From: Geobacter sp. AOG2
Lineage (GTDB): Bacteria > Desulfobacterota > Desulfuromonadia > Geobacterales > Pseudopelobacteraceae
Reading direction: 5' to 3'
DNA: 64,000 nt
Assembly (NCBI RefSeq): GCF_019972295.1
Contig: NZ_BLJA01000001.1
Coordinates: 1,467,607-1,531,606 of the forward strand
Translations under genes and position numbers: made by a program
Notes under the pieces: generated by a model
Database searches by the model: none
The model's input: the letters and a program-made list of their open reading frames with translations, nothing else
What the model was told of the DNA's origin: nothing
In this document: positions 35,241 to 45,522 of the stretch, piece by piece
Layout of the letters: every line of letters begins with the position of its first letter
How positions within the stretch are numbered: the stretch's first letter is position 1

Positions 35241-35798
35241 ATGGTAGATGTGGTGGCAATGCTGAACAGATACTTCGAGGGGGATGCTCTGTCGGTCATG
35301 ACTATTCATGGTCGCGTGGTCGCGGAGCTCGCTCTGGCTGTCAGTCACGAGCTCTCGCTGTCCGTCGAAGAATGTAATTTTATATGGGAAGCTTCAATAT
35401 TGCATGATATCGGCGTATGCAAGGTTGCTGCGCCTGAAATCGGAGCGATGGGGCCCCACCCTTACATCATGCATGGCGTTCTGGGGCGTGGAATCCTCGA
35501 ATGTGAAGGTTTGCCTCGGCACGCTCTGGTGTGCGAACGCCACATCGGTGTCGGACTGACGGCCACCGATATTGTTGACCAGCAACTCCCGCTCCCCTGC
35601 CGGGATATGGTGCCATTGACGATAACAGAAGAAATTATCTGCTTTGCCGATCTGTTTTTTTCCAAAAAACAGGGCAGATTGGAGCAGAGAAAGTCCCCGG
35701 AACGAATTCGCAAAAACCTTTCCTGCTTTGGGCAGGATAAACTTCAAACTTTTGACACATGGATGGGGCGCTTCGGGGCCGCTCTCCGGCTGGGGTGA
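35241..35798 (+). CDS. HD-domain metal-dependent phosphohydrolase-like protein
   Basis: 185 residues from ATG 35241, which follows GGTGAG. The helix with EASILHDIGV is the HD doublet; an upstream His (TIHGRVVAE) and downstream MHGVLGRGI, LVCERHIGVG and ICFADLFF complete the metal-site pattern of HD superfamily hydrolases. Nucleotides or phosphate esters are typical substrates. No other domain is present. The chain is short compared with HD-GYP phosphodiesterases and lacks the GYP motif. Physiological role unknown. Confidence 0.78.
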   Translation: MVDVVAMLNRYFEGDALSVMTIHGRVVAELALAVSHELSLSVEECNFIWEASILHDIGVCKVAAPEIGAMGPHPYIMHGVLGRGILECEGLPRHALVCERHIGVGLTATDIVDQQLPLPCRDMVPLTITEEIICFADLFFSKKQGRLEQRKSPERIRKNLSCFGQDKLQTFDTWMGRFGAALRLG

Positions 35799-35943
35799 AA
35801 CAGGACGCGAACCTCATTTCGGGAGTTGTCTTGCAGGTGTGCGATTATTCCGTATACTTAATTACAGTTGCATTTGAGGCGGCTATGCAGTAAATTGACA
35901 CTCCTTTTCGCAGGGACTCTAGCAGCTCTTCCAGGTGGTTTCA

Positions 35944-37023
35944 TTGCAACAGGACGCCCCCACAATCGAACAACTCCGCGCTAGCATCGACAGTATCGAT
36001 AATCGAATCGTCGAACTCCTGAACGAGCGTGCGCGGGTGGTCATTCAGGTCGGCAGGCTCAAATCCGGCAGTAATATGGAGTTTCACGTTCCCGGTCGGG
36101 AACGGCAGATTTACGAACGCCTGCTGAACCTCAATAGCGGCCCGTTTCCTAACGACGCCCTGCGCAGTATCTACCGTGAAATCATTTCTGCCAGTCTCGC
36201 CCTGGAGTCGCCCATGAAGGTGGCTTTCCTGGGGCCCAAGGCAACCTTCAGCCACTTGGCAACCATGCAGCAGTTCGGCCTGTCCGCGGAGTTGGTGCCG
36301 CTCAAGTCGATCCCGTCGGTCTTCGAAGAGGTGGAGAAGGGCAAGGCGCTGTATGGGGTGGTGCCGGTTGAAAACTCCACAGAAGGGGTCGTTTCCCATA
36401 CCCTTGACATGTTCGTGGAGAGCGGTCTGAAGATCACCGCCGAGGTCATGCTGGAGGTCCATCACGACCTTTTGTCCCGTACTGGACGACTCGAAGATAT
36501 CAAGAAAGTATACTCACATCCCCAACCCATCGCCCAGTGTCGTCAATGGCTTGATGAAAATCTGCCCGGGGTGCCGTTGGTGGACGTGGCCTCCACCGCC
36601 GTGGCGGCCCAGATAGTCAGCGAGGACTATACCGCCGCCGCCATTGCCAGCGAACTGGCCGGTTCACTTTATGACCTCAAGGTGGTCAGGACCAGGATAG
36701 AGGATCAGGTTAACAACTTTACCCGGTTCCTGGTGATCGCCCGCAAGGAGATCGAACGTTCGGGCAACGACAAAACCTCCATACTGTTCTCCGTCAAGGA
36801 TGAGCCCGGTATCCTCTGCCGCATGCTGGAGCCCTTTGCCAAGCGCGGTATCAATCTCTCCAAGATCGAATCGCGCCCCTACAAGAAAAAGGCCTGGGAA
36901 TACATATTTTTTCTCGACCTGTTCGGCCACGTCTCCGACCCTGATGTGGCGGCGGCTCTGAAAGAGCTCAAAGAGTGCTGTCAATTTCTCAGAGTCCTCG
37001 GTTCCTATCCGCGGTCGATGTAG
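35944..37023 (+). CDS. pheA: Bifunctional chorismate mutase / prephenate dehydratase
   Basis: 359 residues. The N-terminal AroQ-type chorismate mutase helix bundle starts IEQLRASIDSIDNRIVELL (about 5-85). The prephenate dehydratase domain follows (about 90-270; VAFLGPKATFSHLA, VVPVENSTEGVVSHTLD), then an ACT domain (KTSILFSVKDEPGIL, LSKIESRPYKKKAWEYIFF) that senses phenylalanine. It converts chorismate through prephenate to phenylpyruvate. The start chosen is TTG 35944 with AGGTGG five bases upstream; GTG 35935 is the alternative. First gene of a tight operon with tyrA, aroA, cmk and ispH. Confidence 0.95.
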   Translation: MQQDAPTIEQLRASIDSIDNRIVELLNERARVVIQVGRLKSGSNMEFHVPGRERQIYERLLNLNSGPFPNDALRSIYREIISASLALESPMKVAFLGPKATFSHLATMQQFGLSAELVPLKSIPSVFEEVEKGKALYGVVPVENSTEGVVSHTLDMFVESGLKITAEVMLEVHHDLLSRTGRLEDIKKVYSHPQPIAQCRQWLDENLPGVPLVDVASTAVAAQIVSEDYTAAAIASELAGSLYDLKVVRTRIEDQVNNFTRFLVIARKEIERSGNDKTSILFSVKDEPGILCRMLEPFAKRGINLSKIESRPYKKKAWEYIFFLDLFGHVSDPDVAAALKELKECCQFLRVLGSYPRSM

Positions 37024-37035
37024 GAGAGAGACGGC

Positions 37036-37899
37036 ATGTCCATAATCATTGAACGTTTGGCTGTTATCGGTGTTGGTCTGATCGGCGGCTCTTTTGCGCG
37101 GGCCCTGCGTGAAGCCGGCACGGTCGGCACCATCGTTGGCATCGATACCGATCACGACAACCTGAGCAAGGCTCTTTCCTTGGGGATTGTGGACGAGATC
37201 GCAACCGACGCCGCTCGCGGCGTGCAGGATGTCCAGGCGGTATTTATATCGGTGCCGGTCTGCTCCATTCCGATGGTGGTTCGTGAGATTGCTGCCTTTC
37301 TCCCTGCCGGCTGCATTGTCAGCGATGGCGGCAGTGTCAAGACCGCCATTGTCCGGGAGTGCGAGGCGCTCATGCCGTTGGGATGCTCTTTTGTCGGCGG
37401 GCACCCTATTGCCGGAACCGAACACTCGGGCGCGGCGGCCGCCTTTGCCACCCTCTTCAACGGCAAACGCTGTATCCTGACGCCAACCCCGGCCACCGAT
37501 GCAGGGGCCTACGATACGATGGCACGGCTTTGGCAATCCGCCGGTGCCAATGTCTGCTCCATGGAGCCGGGACACCACGACCGGATCTTTGCCGAAATAT
37601 CCCACCTGCCACATGTCGTGGCGTACGCTTTGGTGCATGCCGTGGGAACGGCCGATGTGGAAGGGGAGAATGTGCTCTCCTACACTGCCGGCGGTTTCAG
37701 GGATTTTACCCGCATTGCCTCTTCCGACCCGATAATGTGGCGCGACATTGCCTTGATGAACAGGGAGGCTCTTCTGGCGAGCATCGACGGGTTTTCGACG
37801 AGTCTGGCGGAGTTGCGGCAACGTATCGACCGTAGCGATCCCGCGGCATTAGCCGACTTTTTTACCATTGCCAAACAGTTCCGCGATGGTATTCTCTGA
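37036..37899 (+). CDS. tyrA: Prephenate dehydrogenase
   Basis: 287 residues, the length of a monofunctional TyrA without ACT domain. The N-terminal dinucleotide fold IGVGLIGGSFARALREAG is followed by GGHPIAGTEHSGA, HDRIFAEISHLPHVVAYAL and FRDFTRIASSDPIMW, which line the active site. Uses NAD(P)+ to turn prephenate into 4-hydroxyphenylpyruvate for tyrosine synthesis. GGAGAG precedes the ATG, 12 bases after pheA. Confidence 0.95.
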   Translation: MSIIIERLAVIGVGLIGGSFARALREAGTVGTIVGIDTDHDNLSKALSLGIVDEIATDAARGVQDVQAVFISVPVCSIPMVVREIAAFLPAGCIVSDGGSVKTAIVRECEALMPLGCSFVGGHPIAGTEHSGAAAAFATLFNGKRCILTPTPATDAGAYDTMARLWQSAGANVCSMEPGHHDRIFAEISHLPHVVAYALVHAVGTADVEGENVLSYTAGGFRDFTRIASSDPIMWRDIALMNREALLASIDGFSTSLAELRQRIDRSDPAALADFFTIAKQFRDGIL

Positions 37900-37915
37900 G
37901 CGGGGAAGATCACAT

Positions 37916-39226
37916 ATGTCACCAACGGAGTCTCGCGTGAAATCCATCACCATACAACCTGCAACGTCCGTCAAAGGGGAGGTGACTGTCCCCGGCGACA
38001 AGTCCATCTCCCACCGGTCCGTCATGTTGGGTGCCATCGCCAATGGCGTCACCACCGTCAGGGGATTCCTGCGCGGTGAAGACAATATGGCCACCATGGG
38101 GGCCTTTCGCGCAATGGGAGTGCGGATCGAAGACGACGGCGAAACCGTAACCATACACGGCCAAGGGCTTCACGGCCTCCAGGAACCGACGGACATTATA
38201 GATTGCGGCAATTCCGGCACCAGTATCCGACTTCTGACCGGACTTTTGGCTGGCCAATCCTTCTTCTCGGTGGTGACCGGAGACCAGTACCTGCGTAAGC
38301 GCCCCATGAAGCGGGTGGTGGAACCGCTTGCCCGCATGGGAGCCCGCATCATGGGGCGGGACAAGGGAACCTTGGCACCGCTTGCCATCAGCGGCGGCGC
38401 CCTGAACGCCATCGGCTATGAATCCCCGGTTTCCAGCGCCCAGGTAAAATCCGCCATCATGCTGGCCGGCCTGTATGCCGACGGCGAAACCTCCGTCCGC
38501 GAGCCAACCCTTTCCCGCGACCATTCGGAGCGCATGTTCCGGTTGTTCGGCGCATCGCTGGAGGTATTCAAGAGCGGGGTCACGGTGCGCGGCGGCACAG
38601 AGCTCACGGGTCAGGAAATCAGCGTGCCGGGCGATATTTCCTCGGCGGCCTTCTTCATAGTCGCCGCCCTGATCACGCCGGGATCCGAACTGCTCATTCG
38701 CAACGTAGGCGTCAACCCGACCCGTACGGGCATCATCGACATACTCCGATCCATGGGGGGGCTTATCGAACTGCTCCACGAACGTGAGGTTTCAGGTGAG
38801 CCGGTGGCGGATATCCTGATCCGTTCGTCGCATCTGAAGGCCATCGATATCGCTGGCTCCGTTGTGCCGCGGGCCATCGACGAATTCCCGGCCATTTGCG
38901 TAGCGGCAGCCTGTGCGGAGGGGCGAACCACGGTCAGGGATGCCCGCGAACTACGGGTCAAGGAGACCGACCGGATCGCAGCCATGGCAACAAATCTGCG
39001 CACGCTCGGGGTAGTGGTTGAGGAATGCGCCGACGGCATGGACATCCTCGGGGCGGAGTGTCTCGGCGGCGGCGTTGCGGAGAGCTTTGGCGATCATCGC
39101 ATCGCCATGTCCCTGTCGGTTGCGGCCCTGGTATCGCAGGGGGGGATCACCGTCCGCGATGTGGATTGTGTGGCAACGTCGTTTCCCTCCTTTTTTCAGT
39201 TGCTGGAACGGGTTGCGGAAAGGTGA
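37916..39226 (+). CDS. aroA: 3-phosphoshikimate 1-carboxyvinyltransferase (EPSP synthase)
   Basis: 436 residues. [18 protein letters not shown], the [17 protein letters not shown] loop, [16 protein letters not shown] and DHRIAMSL are the substrate-binding signatures of EPSP synthase. It joins shikimate-3-phosphate and PEP, the sixth step of the shikimate pathway. ATG 37916 avoids overlap with tyrA and has GGGGAAG upstream; GTG 37937 with CGGAG upstream is an equally good start. Its stop overlaps the start of cmk. Confidence 0.96.
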   Translation: MSPTESRVKSITIQPATSVKGEVTVPGDKSISHRSVMLGAIANGVTTVRGFLRGEDNMATMGAFRAMGVRIEDDGETVTIHGQGLHGLQEPTDIIDCGNSGTSIRLLTGLLAGQSFFSVVTGDQYLRKRPMKRVVEPLARMGARIMGRDKGTLAPLAISGGALNAIGYESPVSSAQVKSAIMLAGLYADGETSVREPTLSRDHSERMFRLFGASLEVFKSGVTVRGGTELTGQEISVPGDISSAAFFIVAALITPGSELLIRNVGVNPTRTGIIDILRSMGGLIELLHEREVSGEPVADILIRSSHLKAIDIAGSVVPRAIDEFPAICVAAACAEGRTTVRDARELRVKETDRIAAMATNLRTLGVVVEECADGMDILGAECLGGGVAESFGDHRIAMSLSVAALVSQGGITVRDVDCVATSFPSFFQLLERVAER

Positions 39227-39933
39227 AGGCCGTGAACGGACGCCCCAATGGTCTGATCATCGCCATCGACGGCCCTTCCGGCGCCGGTAAGAGTACCATC
39301 GCCCGTTTGCTGGCCAACAGGCTCGGCTACCTCCAGATCGACACCGGTGCCATGTACCGGGCGGTCGCCTTTCTTGTCAGCCAGGCGGGGATTGATCCTT
39401 CCGACGTTGACGCCGTGGAACAACTGTGCGACAGCGCTAATATCCGCCTCGACTGTTCTAATGGCTCACAGCGGGTATTCGCCAACGGGCAGGATGTGAC
39501 CGAACTGATCCGCACGCCGGAAATGTCCCTGATGACCTCACGCATCTCGGCCCTCAAACCGGTGCGTGAATCGATGATGATGCTTCAGCGCCGGATGGGG
39601 CGGGATGGCGGCGTGGTACTGGAGGGGCGTGATATTGGCACGGCCGTCTTTCCCGACGCCGAACTTAAATTTTTCCTCTTCGCCTCTCCCGAGGAACGCG
39701 GAAAGCGCCGTTTCGCGGAACTGGTCGGCAACGGGGAACAGGTAACTCTTGAGGAAACCATTGAAGCGGTTTCCCGGAGGGATCATCAGGACTCCCAGCG
39801 CGATCTCGCTCCGCTCCGGCAGGCCGAGGACGCCATCCCTGTTGATTCCTCCCGGAGCAGCATCGATGAGGTATTGAACAAAATGGAAGACATAGTCAGG
39901 AAAAAAATTCATCAGGCCGGAACGACGATATGA
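39223..39933 (+). CDS. cmk: Cytidylate kinase
   Basis: 236 residues. The P-loop [33 protein letters not shown] and [20 protein letters not shown] are diagnostic for CMP kinase, and [14 protein letters not shown] is the lid region. It phosphorylates CMP and dCMP. GTG 39223 overlaps the aroA stop as GTGA; GTG 39232 (starting NGRPNG) is an alternative. Its stop overlaps the ispH start (ATGA). Confidence 0.95.
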   Translation: MKAVNGRPNGLIIAIDGPSGAGKSTIARLLANRLGYLQIDTGAMYRAVAFLVSQAGIDPSDVDAVEQLCDSANIRLDCSNGSQRVFANGQDVTELIRTPEMSLMTSRISALKPVRESMMMLQRRMGRDGGVVLEGRDIGTAVFPDAELKFFLFASPEERGKRRFAELVGNGEQVTLEETIEAVSRRDHQDSQRDLAPLRQAEDAIPVDSSRSSIDEVLNKMEDIVRKKIHQAGTTI

Positions 39934-40772
39934 AAGTGCTTCTCGCAAAACGCGCTGGTTTCTGCTTCGGTGTCAAACGGGCCACCCAAATGGCTTTTGA
40001 GGCGGCGGGCATAGATAAAAAAACCTATACCCTCGGACCGATCATCCACTCTCCCCAGGTCGTCAACAAGCTGGAGGAGATGGGGGTCAAGGTGCTCAAA
40101 AATCTGGACACCATGGATTGCGGCACCATCATCATCCGTTCTCACGGGGTTGCTTCCCACGAGATCGAAGAGGCGGTGCAAAAGCAGTTGGAGATTGTCG
40201 ACGCCACCTGTCCCTTTGTCAAGAAGGCCCAGGAACACGTCAAGCGGCTTTCCGAAACAGGTTATGGCGTCGTGGTGGTCGGTGATGCCGATCATCCCGA
40301 GGTGCAGGGGATTGTCTCCTATGGTGGTGACAAGGTGTTTGTCGTCGGTTCCGGCGAAGAGGTCGCCAAGCTCCCCAAGATGAACAAGATCGGCGTTGTC
40401 GCCCAAACAACCCAATCGTTTGAAAACCTCAAAAATGTCGTGTCTGAATGTCTGTTGCGCGGCGGCGAAATCCGGGTTTTCAATACGATCTGCGACGCCA
40501 CGGCGGTGCGGCAGGAGGAAGCCAAGGAGTTGGCGTGCCAGGTTGACTGCATGTTGGTGGTTGGGGGATTTAACAGCGCCAACACACGCCGGTTGGCCGA
40601 GGTGTGTGCCGAGATCCAGCCGCGCACCCATCATATAGAAACGGCTGCCGAGATCATACCTGCCTGGTTCGAAGGGGTTGAGCGGGTAGGTGTCACGGCC
40701 GGGGCCTCGACCCCCAAATGGATCATCGACGAGGTGATGAGCCGGATTGAAGAGCTTAATAAAACCAATTGA
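39930..40772 (+). CDS. ispH: 4-hydroxy-3-methylbut-2-enyl diphosphate reductase
   Basis: 280 residues. The three conserved cysteines of the Fe-S cluster are visible in GFCFGVKRA, DATCPFVKKA and NTICDATAVRQ; HSPQVVNKLEEMG and AGASTPKWIIDEV are family hallmarks. It makes IPP and DMAPP in the last step of the MEP pathway. Overlaps cmk by four bases. The cmk-ispH-rpsA order is common in this lineage. Confidence 0.97.
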   Translation: MKVLLAKRAGFCFGVKRATQMAFEAAGIDKKTYTLGPIIHSPQVVNKLEEMGVKVLKNLDTMDCGTIIIRSHGVASHEIEEAVQKQLEIVDATCPFVKKAQEHVKRLSETGYGVVVVGDADHPEVQGIVSYGGDKVFVVGSGEEVAKLPKMNKIGVVAQTTQSFENLKNVVSECLLRGGEIRVFNTICDATAVRQEEAKELACQVDCMLVVGGFNSANTRRLAEVCAEIQPRTHHIETAAEIIPAWFEGVERVGVTAGASTPKWIIDEVMSRIEELNKTN

Positions 40773-40797
40773 ATTTTTTTGAACTCATTGCTATATT
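40769..40797 (+). promoter_or_regulatory. Sigma-70 promoter of rpsA
   Basis: TTGAAT (40769-40774), 17-base spacer, TATATT (40792-40797; 5 of 6). It overlaps the end of ispH and leaves a 5' leader of about 65 bases before the rpsA ATG. Confidence 0.6.
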
Positions 40798-40871
40798 ACA
40801 ATGCTTACAAATACCGCATATACTCAAAGTGAAAACAGAAAGATAGAAAACGTCCAGGGGGGTAAGTTTTA

Positions 40872-42605
40872 ATGGTTGATTTCAAACGGCTCGACACTTC
40901 CGACACCGGTGAGCAAGACGACGAGACTGAACAGCAAAGCAATGAATTTGCCGCGCTCTACAACGAGAGTCTCAAGGAAAGGCCCGAACGGGACAAAATC
41001 ATAGAAGGTACGGTGGTTCGTATTGATCAGGATACCGTGCTTGTGGATATCGGCCTTAAGTCGGAAGGTTTTGTAGCGGCCAACGAGTTTCGTGATGCCA
41101 ATGGCGAGATCACGGTTCAGGTCGGTGACCGCATCCGGGTGCTCATGACCCGTGAAGACGGGAAAAAAGGGTATATCCTCTCGAAAAGAAAGGCCGACTA
41201 TCTGGCCGCTTGGGAAAAGATCGGCGGTTCCGGTCAGGAAGGCGGCATCATCGAAGGGACCATCACGGCTCGGGTCAATGGTGGTTACACGGTGGATATC
41301 GGTGTCCCCGCCTTTCTCCCCACTTCGCAGGTGGATATCAGGCCGTCGTCCGACGCCGACAGCTATATCGGTTTGAAGGCCAAGTTCAAGATCATCAAGC
41401 TTAACCAGAAACGCGACAATATTGTACTCTCCCGTCGCGCCATCCTGGAAGAGGAGCGCGCTTCCATTCGCGACGTAACCCTCGCCAAGCTCGAAGAAGG
41501 ACAGATCGTGGAAGGTATTGTCAAGAATGTTACCGATTACGGGGCGTTCGTTGATCTGGGCGGCGTGGATGGACTGCTGCACGTTTCCGACCTCTCCTGG
41601 GGGCGGGTGGGCAAACCGTCCGATATCCTCAAGCCGGGGCAGCAGGTGACCGCCAAGGTGCTCAAGTTCGATCGTACCAAGGGCAAGATTTCCCTCGGCA
41701 TCAAGCAGACCCTTTCCGATCCGTGGCTGGAGGTGCCGTCTCGGTATCCCCTGGAAAGCCGCATCAGGGGCCGCGTTGTCAGTCTTATGGAGTACGGCGC
41801 TTTTGTGGAATTGGAGCCGGGTGTTGAAGGGTTGATCCATGTCTCCGAGATGTCCTGGACCAAACGCGTTCGTCGTGCCGCCGATGTACTCTCGGTCGGA
41901 GACGAGGTTGAAGCCGTGGTGCTGGGCATTGACATGGACAACCGCAAGATATCCCTGGGCCTCAAGCAGGTGTCGGAAAACCCCTGGAAAACGATTGCCG
42001 AGAAGTACCCGGTTGGTACCAAGATTGAAGGGCAGATCAAGAATATGACCGATTTCGGCATGTTCATCGGCATAGAAGACGGGATCGACGGACTGGTCCA
42101 CGTGTCCGACATTTCGTGGACCAAACGGGTGAAACATCCCGGCGATGTGTACGAAAAAGCGCAACTCGTCCAGGCGGTGGTACTCAAGGTAGACGTGGAC
42201 AACGAGCGTCTGTCCCTCGGCATCAAGCAGCTTGAGCCGGATCCCTGGAGCCTTGCTCCCGACAAGTACCGGGCCGGTACCAAGGTCACCGGCAAGGTGA
42301 CCTCTCTGACCGATTTCGGTGTATTTGTCGAGCTTGAAGAAGGGATTGAAGGTCTGATCCACGTGTCCGAGCTTTCCCGTGAAAAGGTGCCCTCCGCCAA
42401 GGAGTTTGCTGCTGTCGGTGACAATCTTGAGGCGGTCGTGCTGAACTGTGATTCCCGTGAGCGTCGCATATCCCTCTCTATCAAGGCGATGCATGCCGCC
42501 GCCGAAAAGGAGGAGTTTGCCCAGTATCTGAGTTCTCAGGGAGAGGCCACCTCAAATCTCGGTGAGCTCTTGCAGCAGGAAATCAACAACAAGAACAATC
42601 AATGA
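40872..42605 (+). CDS. rpsA: 30S ribosomal protein S1
   Basis: 577 residues with six S1 RNA-binding repeats (about 36-103, 121-186, 206-274, 291-361, 378-448, 465-534). The recurring pattern GIVKNVTDYGAFVDLGGVDG / LHVSDLSW / KVLKFDR is plain from repeat three on. It brings mRNA to the small subunit and helps initiation on structured or leaderless-like messages. GGGGGG precedes the ATG. An ihfB gene follows 30 bases later, as in many proteobacteria. Confidence 0.97.
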   Translation: MVDFKRLDTSDTGEQDDETEQQSNEFAALYNESLKERPERDKIIEGTVVRIDQDTVLVDIGLKSEGFVAANEFRDANGEITVQVGDRIRVLMTREDGKKGYILSKRKADYLAAWEKIGGSGQEGGIIEGTITARVNGGYTVDIGVPAFLPTSQVDIRPSSDADSYIGLKAKFKIIKLNQKRDNIVLSRRAILEEERASIRDVTLAKLEEGQIVEGIVKNVTDYGAFVDLGGVDGLLHVSDLSWGRVGKPSDILKPGQQVTAKVLKFDRTKGKISLGIKQTLSDPWLEVPSRYPLESRIRGRVVSLMEYGAFVELEPGVEGLIHVSEMSWTKRVRRAADVLSVGDEVEAVVLGIDMDNRKISLGLKQVSENPWKTIAEKYPVGTKIEGQIKNMTDFGMFIGIEDGIDGLVHVSDISWTKRVKHPGDVYEKAQLVQAVVLKVDVDNERLSLGIKQLEPDPWSLAPDKYRAGTKVTGKVTSLTDFGVFVELEEGIEGLIHVSELSREKVPSAKEFAAVGDNLEAVVLNCDSRERRISLSIKAMHAAAEKEEFAQYLSSQGEATSNLGELLQQEINNKNNQ

Positions 42606-42635
42606 CAATGCAAGTTACCAGAAGCAGGAGGTGAT

Positions 42636-42917
42636 GTGATGACCAAAAGTGAACTGATTGAAAAAGTCGTCCAGACACACGGGATGTTGAATATGAAGGT
42701 GTCCGAAGCCTTGGTTAACACGGTTTTCGACTCCATTGAAGAGGCTCTGAAGACCGGTGACAAGGTGGAAATCCGCGGTTTTGGCAGCTTCACGATACGT
42801 GAGCGTTCGGGTCGTGAGGCCCGCAATCCCAAGAGTGGGGAAGTCGTCCGCATCCCGGCGAAGAAAACACCGTTTTTCAAGACCGGCAAGGAGTTGAAGG
42901 AACGGGTCAACTGCTGA
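42636..42917 (+). CDS. ihfB: Integration host factor beta subunit
   Basis: 93 residues, the length of IHF/HU proteins. MTKSELIEKVV at the start, GDKVEIRGFGSF in the beta region and REARNPKSGEVVRIPAKKTPFFKTGKE-type DNA-binding arm (GREARNPKSGE) match IHF-beta rather than HU. It bends DNA as a heterodimer with IHF-alpha, for which two candidate genes exist here (55871 and 62763). AGGAGG lies before the ATG. Directly behind rpsA. Confidence 0.92.
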   Translation: MMTKSELIEKVVQTHGMLNMKVSEALVNTVFDSIEEALKTGDKVEIRGFGSFTIRERSGREARNPKSGEVVRIPAKKTPFFKTGKELKERVNC

Positions 42918-42952
42918 GCAGGCTAAGCCGTTCTTTCGATGGCTGGAGCGCC

Positions 42953-43039
42953 GCCCGGATGGCGGAACTGGTAGACGCAAGAGACTTAAAATCTCTCGAC
43001 TCTCGGGTCGTGCCGGTTCGATCCCGGCTCCGGGCACCA
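42953..43039 (+). tRNA. tRNA-Leu (anticodon UAA)
   Basis: Acceptor GCCCGGA (42953-42959) pairs with TCCGGGC (43029-43035), followed by A and an encoded CCA. The anticodon arm AGAGA-CTTAAAA-TCTCT gives anticodon TAA. The long variable arm (CTCTCGGGTCG region) and 87-base length are typical of tRNA-Leu. T arm: CCGG-TTCGATC-CCGG. Confidence 0.96.
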
Positions 43040-43051
43040 GCATAAAACGTT

Positions 43052-43090
43052 AAAAGGGCTTTGCAGGTTGTACCTGTGAGGCCCTTTTGT
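43052..43090 (+). terminator. Terminator behind tRNA-Leu
   Basis: AAAAGGGC (43052-43059) pairs with GCCCTTTT (43081-43088), enclosing an inner hairpin CAGGT/ACCTG. The T-rich end is part of the stem. It separates the rpsA-ihfB-tRNA unit from cimA. Confidence 0.7.
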
Positions 43091-43231
43091 GTATGTATCT
43101 CGTGTAATTCCAAGTGCGGCGACTCATATCATGAGCATGTTGAAAATTGTTCCGAAAAAGTATACAAACTAATTTGATCTTCATTCTAGATAGCGCACGA
43201 TCTTTTTTGGATAATGCTTGGGGGAGGTAAC

Positions 43232-44806
43232 ATGAGTCTTGTAAAATTGTACGACACAACCCTGCGTGATGGCACCCAGGCGGAAGACATCTCGTTATTG
43301 GTGGAAGACAAGGTCCGCATCGCCCATAAGCTGGACGAACTCGGGGTCCAGTATATCGAGGGGGGATGGCCCGGAAGCAATCCTAAGGACGTGGCTTTCT
43401 TTAAGGACATCAAAAAGGAAAAGCTCCGGCAAGCCAAGATTGCCGCCTTCGGTTCTACCCGTCGGGCCAAGGTGACACCGGATAAGGACAACAATATTGT
43501 CACCCTGATCAAGGCCGAGGCAGATGCCATCACCATCTTCGGCAAAACCTGGGACTTCCATGTCCGCGAGGCGCTGCGCATCTCCCTGGAGGAAAACCTG
43601 GAGTTGATCTACGATTCCTTGGAGTACCTGAAAAAGCACACATCGGAAGTCTTTTACGATGCGGAACATTTTTTCGACGGCTACAAGGCCAATCCCGAAT
43701 ATGCCATTAAAACCCTCAAGGCGGCTGAAGAAGCCAAAGCGGACTGCATCATCCTGTGCGATACCAATGGCGGGAGTATGCCGTTTGAGGTGGCCGAGAT
43801 CATCAAGGCGGTCAAGAAACAGATCAAGACACCGCTCGGCATTCATGCCCATAACGATTCCGAGTGCGCCGTTGCCAACTCCCTGCACGCCGTGGAATTG
43901 GGGATTGTACAGGTCCAGGGGACCATCAACGGGTTTGGCGAGCGGTGCGGCAACGCCAATCTCTGCTCCATCATCCCCGCCCTCAAGGTGAAAATGGGCA
44001 AAGAGTGCATCAGCGACGAGCAGATGCGCCATTTGCGGGATGTTTCCCGGTATGTCTACGAACTGGCCAACATATCCCCCAACAAACACCAGGCCTATGT
44101 GGGTAATTCCGCCTTTGCCCACAAGGGGGGTGTGCATGTCAGCGCCATCCAGCGGCACCCGGAAACCTACGAGCACATGCGGCCTGAATTGGTTGGCAAC
44201 TGTACCCGCGTCCTTGTTTCGGACCTCTCCGGTCGGTCGAACATCCTGGCCAAAGCCGAGGAGTTTAACATTAATCTTGACAGCAAAGATCCGGTCACGC
44301 TGGAAATTCTTGACAATATCAAGGAGATGGAAAATCGCGGGTATCAGTTCGAGGGAGCAGAAGCATCCTTTGAGTTGTTAATGAAGAAGGCGCTTGGGGC
44401 TCACCGCAAGTTTTTCAGCGTACTCGGATTCCGCGTTATTGACGAAAAACGGGGCGAAGACCAGAAGCCGCTTGCAGAGGCGACCATCATGGTTAGGGTG
44501 GGCGGCAAGGTCGAACATACCGCCGCGGAAGGAAACGGTCCGGTCAATGCCTTGGATAACGCTATTCGCAAGGCTCTGGAGAAGTTCTATCCGAAACTTA
44601 AAGAAGTTAAGCTTCTGGACTATAAAGTCCGGGTTCTGCCGGCGGGGCAGGGCACAGCCTCATCTACCCGCGTACTGATAGAGTCGGGCGACAAGCACAC
44701 GCGCTGGGGAACCGTCGGCGTATCCGACAATATCATCGACGCTTCATACCAGGCGCTTATCGACAGCATTGACTACAAGCTTCACAAGACGGAAGAGCAA
44801 GAGTAA
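43232..44806 (+). CDS. cimA: (R)-citramalate synthase
   Basis: 524 residues. [16 protein letters not shown] at the N-terminus is the metal/pyruvate-binding start of the HMGL/isopropylmalate synthase superfamily, and [13 protein letters not shown] and [13 protein letters not shown] complete the barrel. The C-terminal LeuA dimer domain (from about 395) binds the regulator isoleucine. The CimA type (DGTQAEDIS) makes citramalate from pyruvate and acetyl-CoA, the threonine-independent route to isoleucine known from Geobacter. ATG 43232 follows GGGGGAGG. Confidence 0.94.
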   Translation: MSLVKLYDTTLRDGTQAEDISLLVEDKVRIAHKLDELGVQYIEGGWPGSNPKDVAFFKDIKKEKLRQAKIAAFGSTRRAKVTPDKDNNIVTLIKAEADAITIFGKTWDFHVREALRISLEENLELIYDSLEYLKKHTSEVFYDAEHFFDGYKANPEYAIKTLKAAEEAKADCIILCDTNGGSMPFEVAEIIKAVKKQIKTPLGIHAHNDSECAVANSLHAVELGIVQVQGTINGFGERCGNANLCSIIPALKVKMGKECISDEQMRHLRDVSRYVYELANISPNKHQAYVGNSAFAHKGGVHVSAIQRHPETYEHMRPELVGNCTRVLVSDLSGRSNILAKAEEFNINLDSKDPVTLEILDNIKEMENRGYQFEGAEASFELLMKKALGAHRKFFSVLGFRVIDEKRGEDQKPLAEATIMVRVGGKVEHTAAEGNGPVNALDNAIRKALEKFYPKLKEVKLLDYKVRVLPAGQGTASSTRVLIESGDKHTRWGTVGVSDNIIDASYQALIDSIDYKLHKTEEQE

Positions 44807-44837
44807 CGTCTCCGTCGATACGGCGTGGAGGCAGGGC

Positions 44838-45395
44838 ATGGTTCGTTATGACCGCGTAATCCTTCTATTTATCGCTGTAGCTGTTTCGATCCCAGCTGTT
44901 ATGAAGACCCGCCAAAGTGCGCAGAGTGCCGCTTTGACGGGTCTTTCCGTCTCACAGTCTCCCGCGGGATTTGTGCGTATCGAGGGAGATGTGCTCCATC
45001 CCGGCATGTATCCATTGTCCGCCAATATGGTGACGGCTGGCGTCATTAAAATGGCGGTCCCGTCCCATGTTCTGAAAAACCTTATTCCAAAAGCAGTTGA
45101 GACCAAACAGCTCAAAAATGGCGATGATATCCGCCTCTCGATTGAGGCGAGCGGGCGCGGTGATATAACCATCGGTTCGATCGGGGCGTCCGAAAGAATA
45201 ATTATGGGAATTCCCCTTAATATCAACACAATGGTGGTATCCGATTTCGATCGACTCCCCGGCATCGGCCCGGTGGTCGCACGGCGAATTGTCGAGTATC
45301 GTCAAAAAAATGGCGGTTTGATGGTCCTGGATGAGTTGCTTGATGTCAAAGGGATCGGTCCAAAGAAGTATGAAATAATTAAAAAATTATTTTAA
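44838..45395 (+). CDS. ComEA-like helix-hairpin-helix protein with N-terminal membrane anchor
   Basis: 185 residues from ATG 44838, with GGAGG upstream. One N-terminal span (VILLFIAVAVSIPAV) is followed by a SLBB-like region (VRIEGDVLHPGMYPL) and a C-terminal helix-hairpin-helix pair: MVVSDFDRLPGIGPVVARRI and ELLDVKGIGPKKYEIIKKLF. ComEA-type proteins bind double-stranded DNA at the outer face of the inner membrane during uptake. Here it follows cimA by 31 bases, so its job may differ. An AT-rich end is followed by no clear terminator. Confidence 0.82.
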   Translation: MVRYDRVILLFIAVAVSIPAVMKTRQSAQSAALTGLSVSQSPAGFVRIEGDVLHPGMYPLSANMVTAGVIKMAVPSHVLKNLIPKAVETKQLKNGDDIRLSIEASGRGDITIGSIGASERIIMGIPLNINTMVVSDFDRLPGIGPVVARRIVEYRQKNGGLMVLDELLDVKGIGPKKYEIIKKLF

Positions 45396-45522
45396 CTATC
45401 TGAAATAATACAATTTAGTTTAAGCTTTCCCTTGTCGTTATGCCGCGTTGCTGGAATTGGCATGCATGATGTAAACACTCCTGGGTATCGATTACTGAAA
45501 TCTTGCTCAAAGGAGGAATGCT